In this document: positions 26,186-38,142 of the stretch, piece by piece
Layout: each line of letters begins with the position of its first letter
Numbering within the stretch: the stretch's first letter is position 1
From: Straminergon stramineum
Taxonomy: Eukaryota > Streptophyta > Bryopsida > Hypnales > Calliergonaceae
NCBI GenBank assembly: GCA_963920665.1
Contig: OY987268.1
Location: 18,788,501-18,852,500 of the forward strand
DNA length: 64,000 bases
Direction: 5' to 3'
Notes under the pieces: model-generated
Seen by the model: the letters and a program-made list of their open reading frames with translations, nothing else
What the model was told of the DNA's origin: nothing
The model's database searches: none
Program-made: the position numbers and the translations under genes

Positions 26186-26868
26186 CACTACAAGAGAAAT
26201 TATGTCCTAATTGACTAAAATTTGACAAAATTTTATCAACTATGCCGTCAATTAGGACACCCTGATTCGAACACTTAGTTGACAAAAATTTGTCAATTTT
26301 TGTCATTTTTTTGGTCATATTTGACAATTTGAAGGGGTCGAATCAGACAACCAATTGACAAAAATTTGTCAATTTTTTATCAAATTCAACAAAATTGTGT
26401 TGATTTTCCATCGTTTAGGGGTTACTACATTCTGCATTTGTTATATTCTATTTTTTCTCAATCAAAATGGCGAGTATAGCTTTAGCAAACTAATTCCTCA
26501 ACAAGAATTTTAAATCAGGATAATTGATCACACATAAAAATGTTCTACAATAGAAACATGTACTGATGCAACAATTCATTTGAACTATTGTACAAAAGAA
26601 GAATACATAGAAACCATGATCCTAATGCCCATTCACTATACGACTTTGCATTGGTGCTCATTCCTTCACTCCAATATTTTTGTAAAGTTGTATGAGAGCA
26701 AATAAGTACACCTCAATTCCTCACATAACGTGGCTATAGACATCTCCTAATTCTAAGCCATCCCAAAATCTTTATAGTATCTAATTCCTTTCATAAAAGT
26801 TCAAAGTTCTAGTACTTTTCGACATGACTATAACTCACCCCTGAAATAAAATGAAATTTAGTAGAACC

Positions 26869-27960
26869 CACATGGTGTTTGTCATATACCTCGCCAACCT
26901 CCAAATTCACTACGATCATCATCCCTGATCCTAAATGACCTTCCAAAACTATGTCAACATTGTCTATATCCATCACACCAACTTGCACATAAGATACAAA
27001 CAATGTTAGCATTTACATATGCTAAAAGAAGATTAATCTTGTGATAGTGAAATTACCAACTCATAAAACTTAACAAGGACTTTATGTACACGGCTGGTTA
27101 TTTTGACATAGAAATCCCAAGCTCATACAAGTGAACACATTCAAAGTTCTAAAAATCATTTAGAGCAATCCCATATAATCCTTTGATGTGATAATCTGGC
27201 CAAGTTGCAAGAAAATTAGTATTTCTAAAAGTTCAATTTCACCATGATCTTAACAAAATGATCACAACCTACTCCAAGATAGTCCTTAATTCATCCATTG
27301 TGTAAACATATACTAGATATTTTGATTATACCAACATGAAAGAAAACTAGCAAGAAGAAAGAAATCAGTTGTACAACTGAAAGCTACCTTAGATGACACA
27401 TACATGATGTCATCTTTTGTTCGCCAAAATCAACACAAACAAGCTCCTATAGTTCTTCTATTGTTGCAAAGGTAAAAAATTTGCCTGACAATCAACCATT
27501 AAGAATTATAAGGCAATAACTTTACCTGAAAACAATCAGTGTAGGTCCATCCCAAGGTTCCATTTGGCCTTTGCAATACTCATTGAAGTCAATAACCTAT
27601 AGAAATGAGAAAGAATTTTGCATTTCTAGAAAATGGTCACAAAATGTGTAAATAGGAGTAAGAGATAAGTTGTGTCCAACAAGTATTTAAAGCTCTTCAT
27701 ATACAAGTTGTCCTAGCACTAACCATGAAACATACATAACCAACTCACTTCTAGATACTTGATTTGTAGAATGGGGTGATTCATGTATGCTTCAAGTACT
27801 AACATCATCATGGTCTTCTTAGGACTACATCCACGTTATATGAAGAATTCATGTGTACCTATTTACTCTTATATAACTTCACAAAAATATGAAAATAAAG
27901 AAAAGAGTCACCAATGCAAAGCTCTACCACTAAATGTGATAGAGTCAAAGAGGCATTCAT
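26869..27960 (-). pseudogene. Captured fragment of ferredoxin-dependent glutamate synthase
   Basis: Exons on the minus strand match, in order, the glutaminase-domain region of plant Fd-GOGAT (the chloroplast enzyme making glutamate from glutamine and 2-oxoglutarate). Exon 27749-27824 reads LVLEAYMNHPILQIKYLE then donor GTGAGT. Exon 27526-27596 reads VIDFNEYCKGQMEPWDGP between TATAG and GTAAAG. Exon 27388-27457 reads TIGACL, then after a deletion FWRTKDDIMYVSSK and donor GTAGCT. Exon 26869-26982 reads VGVMDIDNV then GHLGSGMMIVVNLEVGEVY, with its acceptor mutated (GCAG to GCAA). An upstream exon remnant (27905-27960) has GNQEMNASL and VVEL. Introns are kept, so genomic DNA was captured, not cDNA. 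Deletions and substitutions make it non-functional. Alternative: NADH-GOGAT, but YKGQME and WRTKDD favour the Fd type. Confidence 0.82.
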
Positions 27961-29168
27961 TTCTTGATTGCCAAGACTATTCTGTGAGAGCTCTCTATTT
28001 GTGATGGAAACATAAAGCCTCACTTCTCTATGGCCCCCTCGAGAAGGAAGGCTCTATAGTCGTTGAAATATGGTTATGTTGCTTTAAATTGCTACAATTC
28101 AACAAATCCAAGTGAACTCCATATTTTGTTCAAGAAAAAGAGCACAATAAATTTGATATAACCTTCAGAAAATTCACATTGATATGGAAAATTTGAAAAC
28201 AAACTTTGCTATCGCTTCTGTGTTTAAAGACCACCAAAGTAAATTTAGAAATATAAAAACTACAAGCAAACTCCAAATCTGTCATTTATGAATCCTGAAA
28301 AAGTCATTCACTATGAACTCAATGAAAACTTGAGCACTTAATAGAGATCGTCTTTCTCTAGCAAGAATGATGATACTTTGTAACTACAAGCAATTCCTGG
28401 AGTTTGGACATGATATCATAGCATGAGCTTGGTTGTTGTAAGTTCATTAGGAAAGGGTAAATTCTTTTTTTGTCTAGCCCAATACATTTTTTGCACCTAT
28501 GTTTGTAAGAGTGCCACAAATTGATATGGTTTGTATTGGAATGTTTACAAAAGAGTTACAAGCTCCACTCAAACCAAAACATTCTTAAAGGAGATGACGG
28601 ATGCTTTTAGTGAAAAGAGAAGAGTTGATTGCTCACCTTTTGCTATTGAATATGATCTCCTCACAGTGATGACCATTACAAGCTTCTCACAAAAACAACA
28701 GAAATGGAAGAATCATGTTCCCAACTTTTGAGACTCGAATCATTTCCAAATAGAGAGATCGACCCTCCTCATCAGAACAAACCCTCAAACTGATAGCATA
28801 AAATATAGAGCAGAATGAGTAGCAGAGAGGAGTCAAGAATGAATACAATGGGCATTCAATAGGTGAGCAATTACACAGGCGGGCATAAAAGAATTACGTA
28901 CCCAAAGAGGAGAGTTGCCAAGGGTATGTGAAATGCCACGACGTTGACCTATGTGAATAGCCATAGGGTCAAGCGCCGCACTTTTGGTGGAAGTTGCACA
29001 CCAAAAGAAAGACTCCAAAATTTGACCTACTCAAAACTGCTAGACAATCGCGAAACGACAAATTTGGGAATCTGGAGTTGTTTTAGAATTTAAATGTACC
29101 TTCGAGCTTGGTCACCAAAATTTCTTTCTTTCTTTGACCCCTGCGTTTTCTCAAGTAGTTGAAAACCT
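27961..29168. other. CACTA-1 interior, unassigned
   Basis: AT-rich up to 28800. A minus-strand open stretch at 28833-29020 (ESFFWCATSTKSAALDPMAI and following) ends at a possible donor GTACGT and is GC-richer than its surroundings. It could be another captured exon, but I do not recognise it. Confidence 0.3.
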
Positions 29169-30630
29169 CTAGGTTTCGTACCATCTTGCACTAGTCTGGA
29201 TATCGTAATTGTTGCAGCCCTAGTAACACCTTACAGCTCCAACCAGACTTCCAGAGTCCTTCACAGCTTTCAGGGCTCACCACGCTCCAATACCGGTATC
29301 ACTTAGGCCCAACTAACTAGCACTACGCATGCCACACACTCACAGCATTAGTTCCCATTTCTAACTCACATTGCAAAGTCTTGGTACCTGGGACTTCTAG
29401 CACGCACCCCACTCGTGGCACTTGGCATGTCACTTGGTGACATGGGGCAGAACTTCCATCTTATTGTGCTAGGACTCATGGTGGCACTACTCACTACGGT
29501 CCTAACCACCCTTGGTTGTCACTCCACTTCATACTAGGCTTGTTGTGCATTTGCCACTCTCACACCAACACTAATCGGGACTCACAACTCGGAACACATG
29601 ACCAAAGGCCTAGCAAGGAGTGGGACTCCAACCAATGGGTGCCCCGAGACACACACACAAGTGTCCCAAGGAGCCTTGAAGCTAGTGGTGAAGTTACATC
29701 ACCACCCATGAGTCACCGGGACTCACCAAAGCTCTAAGAGGGAGTGAGGAGTGAAACCAACCCCTCCTATAGTACTCTCTGTAGTCCTCGATAGCCCCCC
29801 CATTGTGGGTCAAAAGGACTTCCCAAACCCCCTTGGGTTTGGGAAGACCATCCGTTTCCAACCGAAATCCCCAAGTTCCCACTTTGTTTGGAGTCCCGAA
29901 TTTCCAAATGGCGTAACTTTGTTGTCAGGGCTTCAAATCCCACATGCGAGCCCATTTTGGATATCTAAGCGACGATTCAATGCCTATGAACTGCTCACTT
30001 GTTCCATTTGGACAAGTTCTCACAAAGTTATGGCTCTCCAAAGATTCACGTTCACCAGGAGTGGCGTCACGCCTTCACCATGGCCCTTCTCTTGGCCATA
30101 ACTTTTGGCTCATGGCTTAGAACCTTGGAATGCTTGGAATTCTAGGTTACTTGTCTTTGTATCTTTACAATGATATGTTACATGCCATGATTTGTTGAGT
30201 GATTCCTTAAGAACCCTTCACACCTAGCCTTTGAGTGTCCCAGCGCCACCGGGACACCTCCAACTTTGAACGGCCATAACTTCTAGCCTACTAGTCCAAA
30301 TCATGCATTCTTTGGACGGTTAGAAGCGTATTCTCAAGAGCTTTTCAAAAATGTATGTCATGCTACAATTCCCTGCATAACCAAAGTACTATAGCGCTCT
30401 ATTTGCTTGGGAGTCTCTCATTTCTCCCTTCTTAGCGTATTGCAAGGCTTGGGAAGTCACCCCCAAGGTCCTCCTTGCTCACTAAGGCACTTCAGGCACC
30501 CCAAGGAGATAGGGGCGTGACAGTAATTCCACTCAAGGATGCCACTCCTTTTGACATGAGTTTTAGAGTGGTAGAATGTGAGGACGCCGTGCAAACGTTC
30601 TAGTTCACTAAATGAGGTGTTGGCATGACT
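29169..30630 (-). pseudogene. Possible captured exon split by the solo LTR
   Basis: On the minus strand an acceptor (CTGTTTGCAG, 30631-30640) opens a frame SHANTSFSELERLHGVLTFY, then SKTHVKRSGILEWN. It runs into the solo LTR at 30528. If the LTR and one copy of the duplication are taken out, the frame continues without a shift (DIQTSARWYET) and stops at 29169. This looks like one exon interrupted by the LTR. I do not recognise the protein. It may come from the same capture event as the glutamate synthase piece or from another gene. Confidence 0.35.
29210..30522 (-). mobile_element. Solo LTR inside CACTA-1
   Basis: Read on the minus strand it begins TGTCACGCCCCTATC and ends GGCTGCAACA, the TG...CA ends of an LTR. 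It is flanked by a perfect 5-bp duplication GTAAT (29205-29209 and 30523-30527). Its 1313 bp are markedly GC-richer than the rest of CACTA-1 and have no meaningful frame. A TGTCACGCCCC start is common in plant Ty3/gypsy LTRs. No second LTR or internal region is present, so it formed by LTR-LTR recombination. Confidence 0.9.
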
Positions 30631-30639
30631 CTGCAAACA

Positions 30640-31700
30640 GAGAAACAAGTCACTCTCAGCTATGAAACATAAATGCATGATGACAAATAAAACACCTGGA
30701 CAAAATAATTGCGGAGTATATTCCAGTCACAAAAACCTCCATCAAGGTAATGATGAATTTGCAATGAATTCCTAGTGACATTTAGAAAATTTTAATTTGT
30801 CTGGATTATGCGAACTATTCAAATGTTTCAAGCAAACCATGAACATAGCAAACAATATTTAAGAACTATAGTGGTAAGCATACGAGAAGAATCAATCATG
30901 AGCCTCACCATTCAAAACAAAAAATATGAAAAATGAAAACTCCATAGGAAAATGAAATCCATCGTAAATCCAAACAAGAGATAGAACCTAGGCATCAGGA
31001 GATCACAAGAAATATCACAAAAAACCATGACAACATACTATCATAATCGAACATTCTTCCTAAACCCTCTTCAAAGTCTTAAAAAACATACCATTTCAGA
31101 CCATCTCCCTTACCTTCTAAAACAAGTCGACAGAATGCAAATGCAAATCTTGTAGTCTTTGAAGTCGAGCAACCCCTAGAATAGACTTCACAAAAGGTAC
31201 AACACCACTACTACGACTACAAGGTCCGAGGCAAGAGGGCTCTACCTTCTGAAAGGCGCGCCGCTCATGGTGCCGAACAACCTCCACCTAGACCTACAAC
31301 GATTTCGTCAAAAAGCATTCAACAAATTAGAAATTTGGAATGCTAAAAGAAATGGTGGGATGTTACGAGAGAATTTGCGTTGGGTGAGTGGAGAAAATAT
31401 GTTGGATATCTGTGGATTGATCGATCAATCGAGGTGTAGAAACTAAAGAACTAGAGATGGAGGAAATAGAATATGATGCGATGAAGAAGCAGAACAGCAG
31501 AAACTCAAAAACACGAGAGCAATTGAACTTTTAGGGCTTGGCAATCGCTAGTGAGTTCCCCATTCCCTGTCCACCATGCATTCCCACAATCCACCGAAGT
31601 TCCCCGTCAAGGGAGCGTCACCTTTCCTTGACGGGGCCCATAAAAATATACAAAAGTTTAGAAGCTTCAGCAATGATAAATCTAAAGGAAATAATTGACT
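30640..31700. other. CACTA-1 right interior
   Basis: Mostly AT-rich. A GC-richer patch at 31110-31300 reads on the minus strand as a possible N-terminal, basic and serine-rich peptide (FQKVEPSCLGPCSRSSG, then VPFVKSILGVARL). This might be a captured plastid transit-peptide exon, which is speculative. A perfect 11-bp inverted repeat CCCCGTCAAGG/CCTTGACGGGG lies near 31601-31637. Confidence 0.3.
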
Positions 31701-31997
31701 CGTATATGCTAGGAAATTGAATGAATTGACAAAGACAGGGTTGAAAAACATGGGCTTAGTCATTTAGGACATTTTTTTATCAAATATTTGTCAATAAGGA
31801 CACCTTTTTCTTGTAGTGTAGTACCACGCTCAATCAAAAGAAAAGGCAAGGGATTCACAAAAGACCTTGTACGCTCCAAAAACAACAACCACAACAACGA
31901 AAAGCATCCAAAAAACACCATTGCAAGGCTTGTGGCTAAAATGCCACAATTTTCAACACAAATTGGACCCAAAGGAACCAATTACATAAAAGGGGGT

Positions 31998-33780
31998 TGT
32001 AAACCACCATATTGGTTTACTATTTAAAAACCCGAAAATATAAACATTAGGCATGAATTTACAAATCTGAAAGTGTGAGTACTCCGGATTAAGCCATAAC
32101 CATCAATTAAGGAGTTTTCCGCTAGATAGCAATGGAAACTTCAAGAGGTTAGGGCGAGATGCTAGAAAATGCAATTAGGAAGAAAGTAGGGAAAATTCTA
32201 GGGAAAAAATAGGGAGTTAAAACTAAAAAGAGGTTAAGCAAGATTTGGTAGAGTAACCAAATTAGGCTAACGGTAAAATGATGAGAAAATGAAAACAAAA
32301 AACAAAAAATGAAAATGAAAATAAAAGACTAGAAATAGGAAATGAAACTAAAAGTAAATTAAAAACCACAAAAATAAGAAATAAGAAAAACCACAAAAGA
32401 AGTTAGTTAAACTAAAACTATGACTAAAACACTAGTGTAGTGGGTAAAACACTAAAATAAGATTTTACAGCAAGTTAGAGGGTTTTACAGTAATTTAGGG
32501 GGGGGGGAACACTAAAATAGAGCAATTTACACTAAATTAGCGGATTTACAGTAACCTAGCGCGATTTGCACTAATTTGGCGCAATTTGCACCAAATTAGT
32601 AGATTAACAATGAATTAGTGTACGATGAAAGTAGTTTAGAAAGTAATCCGTTAGAAAGTTGGATATAGGCAAAATTAGGGTTTGGAGCCCTCTCTCTCTT
32701 TCAACTCTCTCAACTTTTGTGTGACCTTGGGATGTGTGTGTGTTTTGAGAGGAAGGTTGTGAATTGTGAGCTTTTGAAGCATGAATTGCAAAAGAATAGG
32801 GTAGGGGAAGATTAAGACAATTTGTTGAGTAAGTTTCACCATGTTTTTCGAAAGAAAATGAGTGAAAAATGAAGGGGTGTGAGGTCAGATGGGAAAGTGC
32901 TTGGGAAGGGGGAAAAATGTGAGTTGAGATTGAAGGGTCAACTTTGAGGGCTGATTGCGGAAGCGTGGAGAATCGAATGAAGCTGAAATTTTAAGGGATG
33001 GAACGCATTGAAGTTAGCTTTCCGAAAAGCTATGGCTCGCCCAATTCGGAGTCAAAACACGACGGTGGTAGACGATTTTGTGCGGGGAGGTTGGCTGCCG
33101 CAACAATGGAGGACTGCCGACTTTGGCGGGCAATGGCAGGAGAAAAACATGGCGGAATCAGCTGAAATTTGTAGGGCTGGTGCGCCTTGAAGTTGGCTTT
33201 CTAAAAAGTCTAAGGTCGACACATTTGGAGCAAGGACGAGAAAATGACGGCTGTTTTTGTGGAAGAGGGTTTGCTGCCCCTTGGAGGAGGCACAATTTAA
33301 GGTTTTTTGTGTAATCCTTCACAATTTTAATTGAATCATTGCAATTTTAATTGCACCTTGCTAAGAAGATGTTGTAAGTTTAATGGTTGCTGAGTGAGGA
33401 TGGTTGGTGTGATTGCAAGTGCATGAATGTGAATCTCAATTTTTAGGGTTTGGGTGAGATGTGATGTGCTGTGATTAGTACTTAGAATCACATTTAGGTC
33501 ATTTTGAGCCCCAAATGGCACATTTGAGGTAGATTTTGGCATACGAAGTGGCTACAATCTGTTGGAGTGCTTAATTGGATGATAGTAGATTGTTAGGGGG
33601 TGTATTTGGTGATGTGAGATGGGCTGCCCCCTTCTTACTTAAAATTACTGAGGTCAAATTCACCCAAAAGTCTCATTGTTGGAGTCCATTGCTTGGAAGG
33701 CAATCTAGGTAGGTGTCCCATACACTCCCTGCCGGCTAACTCTAGCGGGTGTCTTCACCTTGCGGTGGAAAAGCCTCATA
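31998..33780. mobile_element. LTR-like element X inserted in E1
   Basis: Sequence with no counterpart in the other PQ copies interrupts E1 between GGGGT (31993-31997) and GGGGT (33781-33785), a 5-bp duplication. X begins TGTAAACCACC and ends GCCTCATA, close to TG...CA. Its left end is a hairpin, GTAAACCA-6-TGGTTTAC. Two diverged copies of a roughly 180-base segment lie side by side (about 32975-33120 and 33155-33300; shared CTGAAATTT, TTGAAGTT-GCTTTC, GGTTTGCTGCC-like words). No coding beyond short frames. Probably a solo LTR of 1.78 kb. Confidence 0.65.
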
Positions 33781-34190
33781 GGGGTTATGAGAGAGGAGAA
33801 GGGGTACCCTTTTATACTCTTTTCCGGGCACCCACCTCTCCTCGTTTATCTAAGTTAACCTTATCTTCTTGGATTTTCATCCAAAACTCAAGGCTTTCAT
33901 CCTATGCTAACCTTCTAAGGTAATTTTTGGAGATTAACTCCAAATCGCAAACGAATTGTGCCATCGACCTCAGAAGGCCATTTTCAATTTCATAAGTCCC
34001 TCTTCCCCCTTTTCTATTTTCAAAATCACAGTGAAAACTAACACCAATTTAATGCCAAAAAACGGGGAAAATCCCAATTTGGGGAGGTTGACTTTTCTAG
34101 CAAAAGTAACTAGCTTGGGCTCCTAAGTAGGTATGGAGGAGTAAGAGAAGACCTATCTTGGACCCCATTCTGCTTTTGTATGCTCTCGCT

Positions 34191-37100
34191 TGTGAACCCC
34201 CAATTCATCACCAGGAGCTCACTCTTCTTTTTTCCGTATTTTTTTGTTTTAATTACACTTTATTATACAAAAAACCCTAAAAAGAGTGTAGAACTAAAAT
34301 AGGAATGTCACATTCCAATACAATATTTCATCTAGTTTGAGTATGTTGTGGTTAGAATAGCCCAACCACGAGTTGTAAATAGATTAAAACCCAACTAATT
34401 GTGGCAAATGGGTCAATTATGAGTGATGGGCATATCACGCTCAAAAACCCACACGGGACGGACATCTCTAGGCTAGATTTGGTCGAGGGAACTCTAATGA
34501 GGCATAGGAAGCAGTTCCTAAAGATAGGTTCTAGTTTCCCCATTCCACTGATAAAATAACAGAACCCCAAATTGTTGGCTTGCAGATGTCGAAAATACCA
34601 AGGTGGAACCGTGGAGGAATCTAAGGTCCAAGGAGGGTGGTTTGGGGTTAAATACATGCCGAGGAACCAATGGCGAAGTCGGTTTGCCAAGATTCTCCCC
34701 GGTGTGAAAGATTCCCTAGCCATCGATGATTGAACAAGAAGGTGGATTTTGTCCCCCCTAGGCCAATGTGTAGAATAAAAATATAGGCATATACATGTAT
34801 CGTGGGATCCCATGGGAGGTTCTAGGAAAAGTTTTGGAATTTTCTGATAGTCAGAAGATGTCTTTTCAGACAGTCAACTACCCAAACTTGTGATGGGAAA
34901 TTCTTAGAAATTCCCCAAGTGGCGGTAAATTCTCACTAAAAATTAGAATAAATTTTTTATGTTAATAAGATTCCCCAACAAGTTTCAAGACATTCCGATA
35001 GTCAAAAGTACCTAACCCAGCGAAATTCCTCAACAATTAACGGAATTTAAAATCCATAGCGGGTTTGACCGGTGGAGCAAGAGCATACGAAAGCGGAATG
35101 GAGTGCAAGATAGGTCTTTTCTCACTCCCCCGTACCTACTAAAGAGCCTAGGCTAGTTACTTTTGCTAGAAAAGTCAACCTCTAAAAGTTGGGATTTATC
35201 CCCTTTTTTTGGCATTAAGTTGGCACTAGGTTTTGTTGTAATTTTGAAGATAGAAAATGGGGAGGGGGGTCCACTGTGCTAAAAATGGACTTTTGAAGCC
35301 AATGGTGTAATCTATTTGTGATTCAGAGTTAATCTCCAAAAGTTAGCTTAGTAGGCCAGCACATGATGAAAACCTTGAGTTTTGGATGAAAATCCAAAAA
35401 GATAAGGTTAACTTAAATGAATGAGGAGAGGTGGGTGCCCGAGAAAGAATATAAAAGGACACCCCTTCTCCTCTCTCACCACCCCCTTTCTATATAATTG
35501 GGTCCATTGGTTCCAATTGATGCTGGAATTGTGGCATTTTAGCTAGAAGCCTTGCAACGGTGTTTTTTGGGCACTTTTGGCCATTGTTGTTGTTTTGGGA
35601 GCTTGCAAGGTCTTTTGTGGATCCCTTGCCTTTCCTTTTGGTTGAGCGTGGTACTAACCCTTTTAAGCTTGAACTTGGAAGTTTTTACTAACTTATTAAG
35701 TTGCTAGAGCAGGGATATTTACCTTGGAGAGACCCTTTTTGGTCACTCTCCTTGTAATTTTGGTGTACTAACCTTGAAGCAACCCCCATATGACTGGCGA
35801 TGTCGCTTTGGAGGGCCTTTAGTTCAAATTCTTGATGTTACTAATCCGTATTACTAGCCCTTGAGTATTCAAGGTCCTTTCCTTGTTGTTGTCCTTGTCC
35901 CTAACCATGACGTGTCATCCCTTGGTTGTATGGTGCGAGGGTGTAAGGGTAGTGGGTCCTGCCCGTACGGCTCAGTTTTGAACCCATAGAGTAGATGGGT
36001 TCTTGTAGTGGGTGAAATAGTGGAGAGGCAGCGAAGTTTTGAAGCCCTTAGGGATAAAAAGTATTAGGAATGTATTAAAAAGGGGGACAACAGCGAAGCT
36101 TTGAACCCCCTAGGGGTAAAAAGTATTAGCAGTGCATTAAAACCACCTCACGGAAAACTAGTGAGATTATGTGGCCCCTCTCTCCACAAGGTTTAGTTCC
36201 CAAAACGTGTTGGGAACTAACCAAGGTTTAGGCCCCCAAAAAATAGAAGTAGAAGCCAAAGTTGAGGGTAGGAGGCAATTAGAGAAAAATCAAGTGAGGA
36301 TGGACCTCTACAAGTCTGGTTTACACTTGCAATCCACGAGCATGGCATATCCCAACCCCCCCTAGCATTCACAAAAGATTAGCAACTGGTCAAACCAACC
36401 AACCCAGCCCCCAGCCCCCCAAGACCCTAATACCTGGGAGGCCAAACTCGGGCATCAGGCAAGGCCGAGTACCACACCAGTACTAGGAAGTCAGGGTCCG
36501 CCTAGGGCGTCTGGGGAGTTGGGGTATTGGGGGTTGGGGTTTGCCAATGGGGTTCTTGGGAAGTCGGGTTTTGCCATTAGGGCTCCTAGAGGGTTGAGGT
36601 GAGGGAAAAAAAATAGGGGCTGTCTAGGGGGAGAAGAAGGGGAGGGGTTGTCCACAAGGGAGAGGAAAAAAAACCAAGGGCTACCAAGAAGAAGGAGAAG
36701 AAGGAAAAAGGGGCTAGTAATCAAGACGAAAGAAAGAGGAAGGAAGAAGGTAGACCACGAATTCCGCCACGCTAAGCAATCGTCAGGTCAAGGAATCCAA
36801 CTCCCCATCTCCCGGAAACCATCCTCAAGACAACAGTCAAATGATTAATAGAATGATAATGAGGCAAGGAGGAAAACAAGTTAAAGGTTAGGGAGCGGGA
36901 GAAGATAAGGAAGATGAGGGAATCCATGAGACTTACTAAGGCCCCTAGATTAGAAGTAGGCAATCACCCCAAGATTAAGTGTAAGACGTAAGGGTAGGAC
37001 ATAAGAGGTAGGACATAAGAAATAGCTCAACTTGGAGGAGGGGATGACGCGTACTTAGGATTATCTTAGTAGGAAGATCGGGGTTAGTTGGGCGACCTTA

Positions 37101-38142
37101 GAGTGTGGGAGAAAAGAAAAGAAGGAAGAAAGAAAGAAATAGGATAGAAATTGACAATTAAACCTTTGTACCAAATTATTTTATGATTAGAACAATGGTT
37201 TGTTGCTTCACAATGTGGGAGTTCATGGCGGAGGAGGTAGAGCTTCCGGGTGGCACAATCAACGGCTCAAGTTTTGAGGTATGAGTGAGACCTCTCCAAA
37301 CTTTCCCTAGGGCTTTAACTAGAGTTTAGTAGCTTGGGCCGAGGCCTAACCCTAAGACAGACCCTTAGGACCGTAGGCCAGGTAATTTCCAGTGGCATGA
37401 GCTTCGAGAAGAAGGTCGTGACTTTCCAAAATCCTAAAGCACGCCCAAATTGGGTGAAAATTGAGAAAGTTATGGCTAAATGAAGTTTAGACTCAAGTTG
37501 GATGAAGAATAGCTAAACCCAGGGGTAGATAGAGAATTAAACACATTAGAAAAAGGCTCCCACCTAGGGTCTAAGGCCGAAGAAAAAAATCAATTCTAAG
37601 TTGTAGGTTAGGAGAAATTAGTAGATGAAGTTTAGGTAAGGCTTGGATGAAAATTTAGTAGAAATCCCCAATCAGGGTGCAATTCCAGATTTGGGTAGGG
37701 ACAATCCTTGTAACCATCCCCCAAAATTTCGGATCTTTCTCAATTGGGGAGCTAGGTGTAATAAATGGATGAAGTTTGAGGAACTGAGTAGCAGTCAAAC
37801 TTCATCCAACCATAACTTTGGCTAGGAAGGTCAGATAAGGTCGAGTCTTATATTTTTAGAAATGGAACGAGATGAATTAGAGGGTTCTTAGGATAATTCT
37901 GCCCTGGGTTGGATCCCACCCAAATCATCTAGTGGGCCCCCCATTTAGTTAGCCCAAAACATTGGAAGTAGTTTAAGTGAATCTTGCAATTGGGGGGTCA
38001 CTTAGGCACCTAGTAAAAAGATCCATTGCTTGGAAGGCATAGTGGACCACACTTAGACACCCAAAAGTAGAAGTCACTTAGTCAAAATCGAGAACCTAGT
38101 TGTGTTTGCGAATTACTAAGGGTGGATAATTTGGCGCTCACA
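34191..38142 (+). mobile_element. PQ-family element E2, uninterrupted 3.95-kb copy
   Basis: The only copy in the nest without insertions, so it defines the family length (3952 bp). It starts TGTGAACCCCCAATTCATC and ends GGATAATTTGGCGCTCACA. The flanks TCGCT (34186-34190) and CCACT (38143-38147) look like a 5-bp duplication with two transitions. The E1 sequence resumes directly after it (CCACCGGTCTAACCCGCC). No protein is encoded. A TATA box lies at 35450. Confidence 0.82.
35450..35458 (+). promoter_or_regulatory. TATA box of E2
   Basis: TATAAAAGG at the same relative position as in E0, about 1.26 kb from the left end. Confidence 0.55.

Larger units (their letters stand above)
26186..31818. 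mobile_element. CACTA (En/Spm) transposon CACTA-1
   Basis: The left end is CACTACAAGAGAAAT and the right end in reverse complement is CACTACAAGAAAAAG. The two ends match on for about 30 bases (TGTCCT-ATTGAC). The 3-bp target duplication is TAG (26183-26185, 31819-31821). The unoccupied site is preserved in E2 near 35642 (GAGCGTGGTACTAAC, reverse). Left subterminal DNA (26210-26410) is full of TTGACAAA words, including palindromes AATTGACAAAAATTTGTCAA, as expected for transposase-binding repeats. No Tnp2-type transposase is readable. The element carries captured gene pieces on its minus strand and a solo LTR. Confidence 0.92.

Noticed and set aside
28531..28731. Plus-strand frame containing SPFAI, which also occurs in glutamate synthase
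   Set aside because: Wrong strand relative to the captured exons, and the rest of the frame does not match; the five residues are coincidence.
34352..34813. 153-codon minus-strand frame in E2
   Set aside because: The equivalent parts of E0 and copy 1 are broken into shorter frames; no recognised domain.
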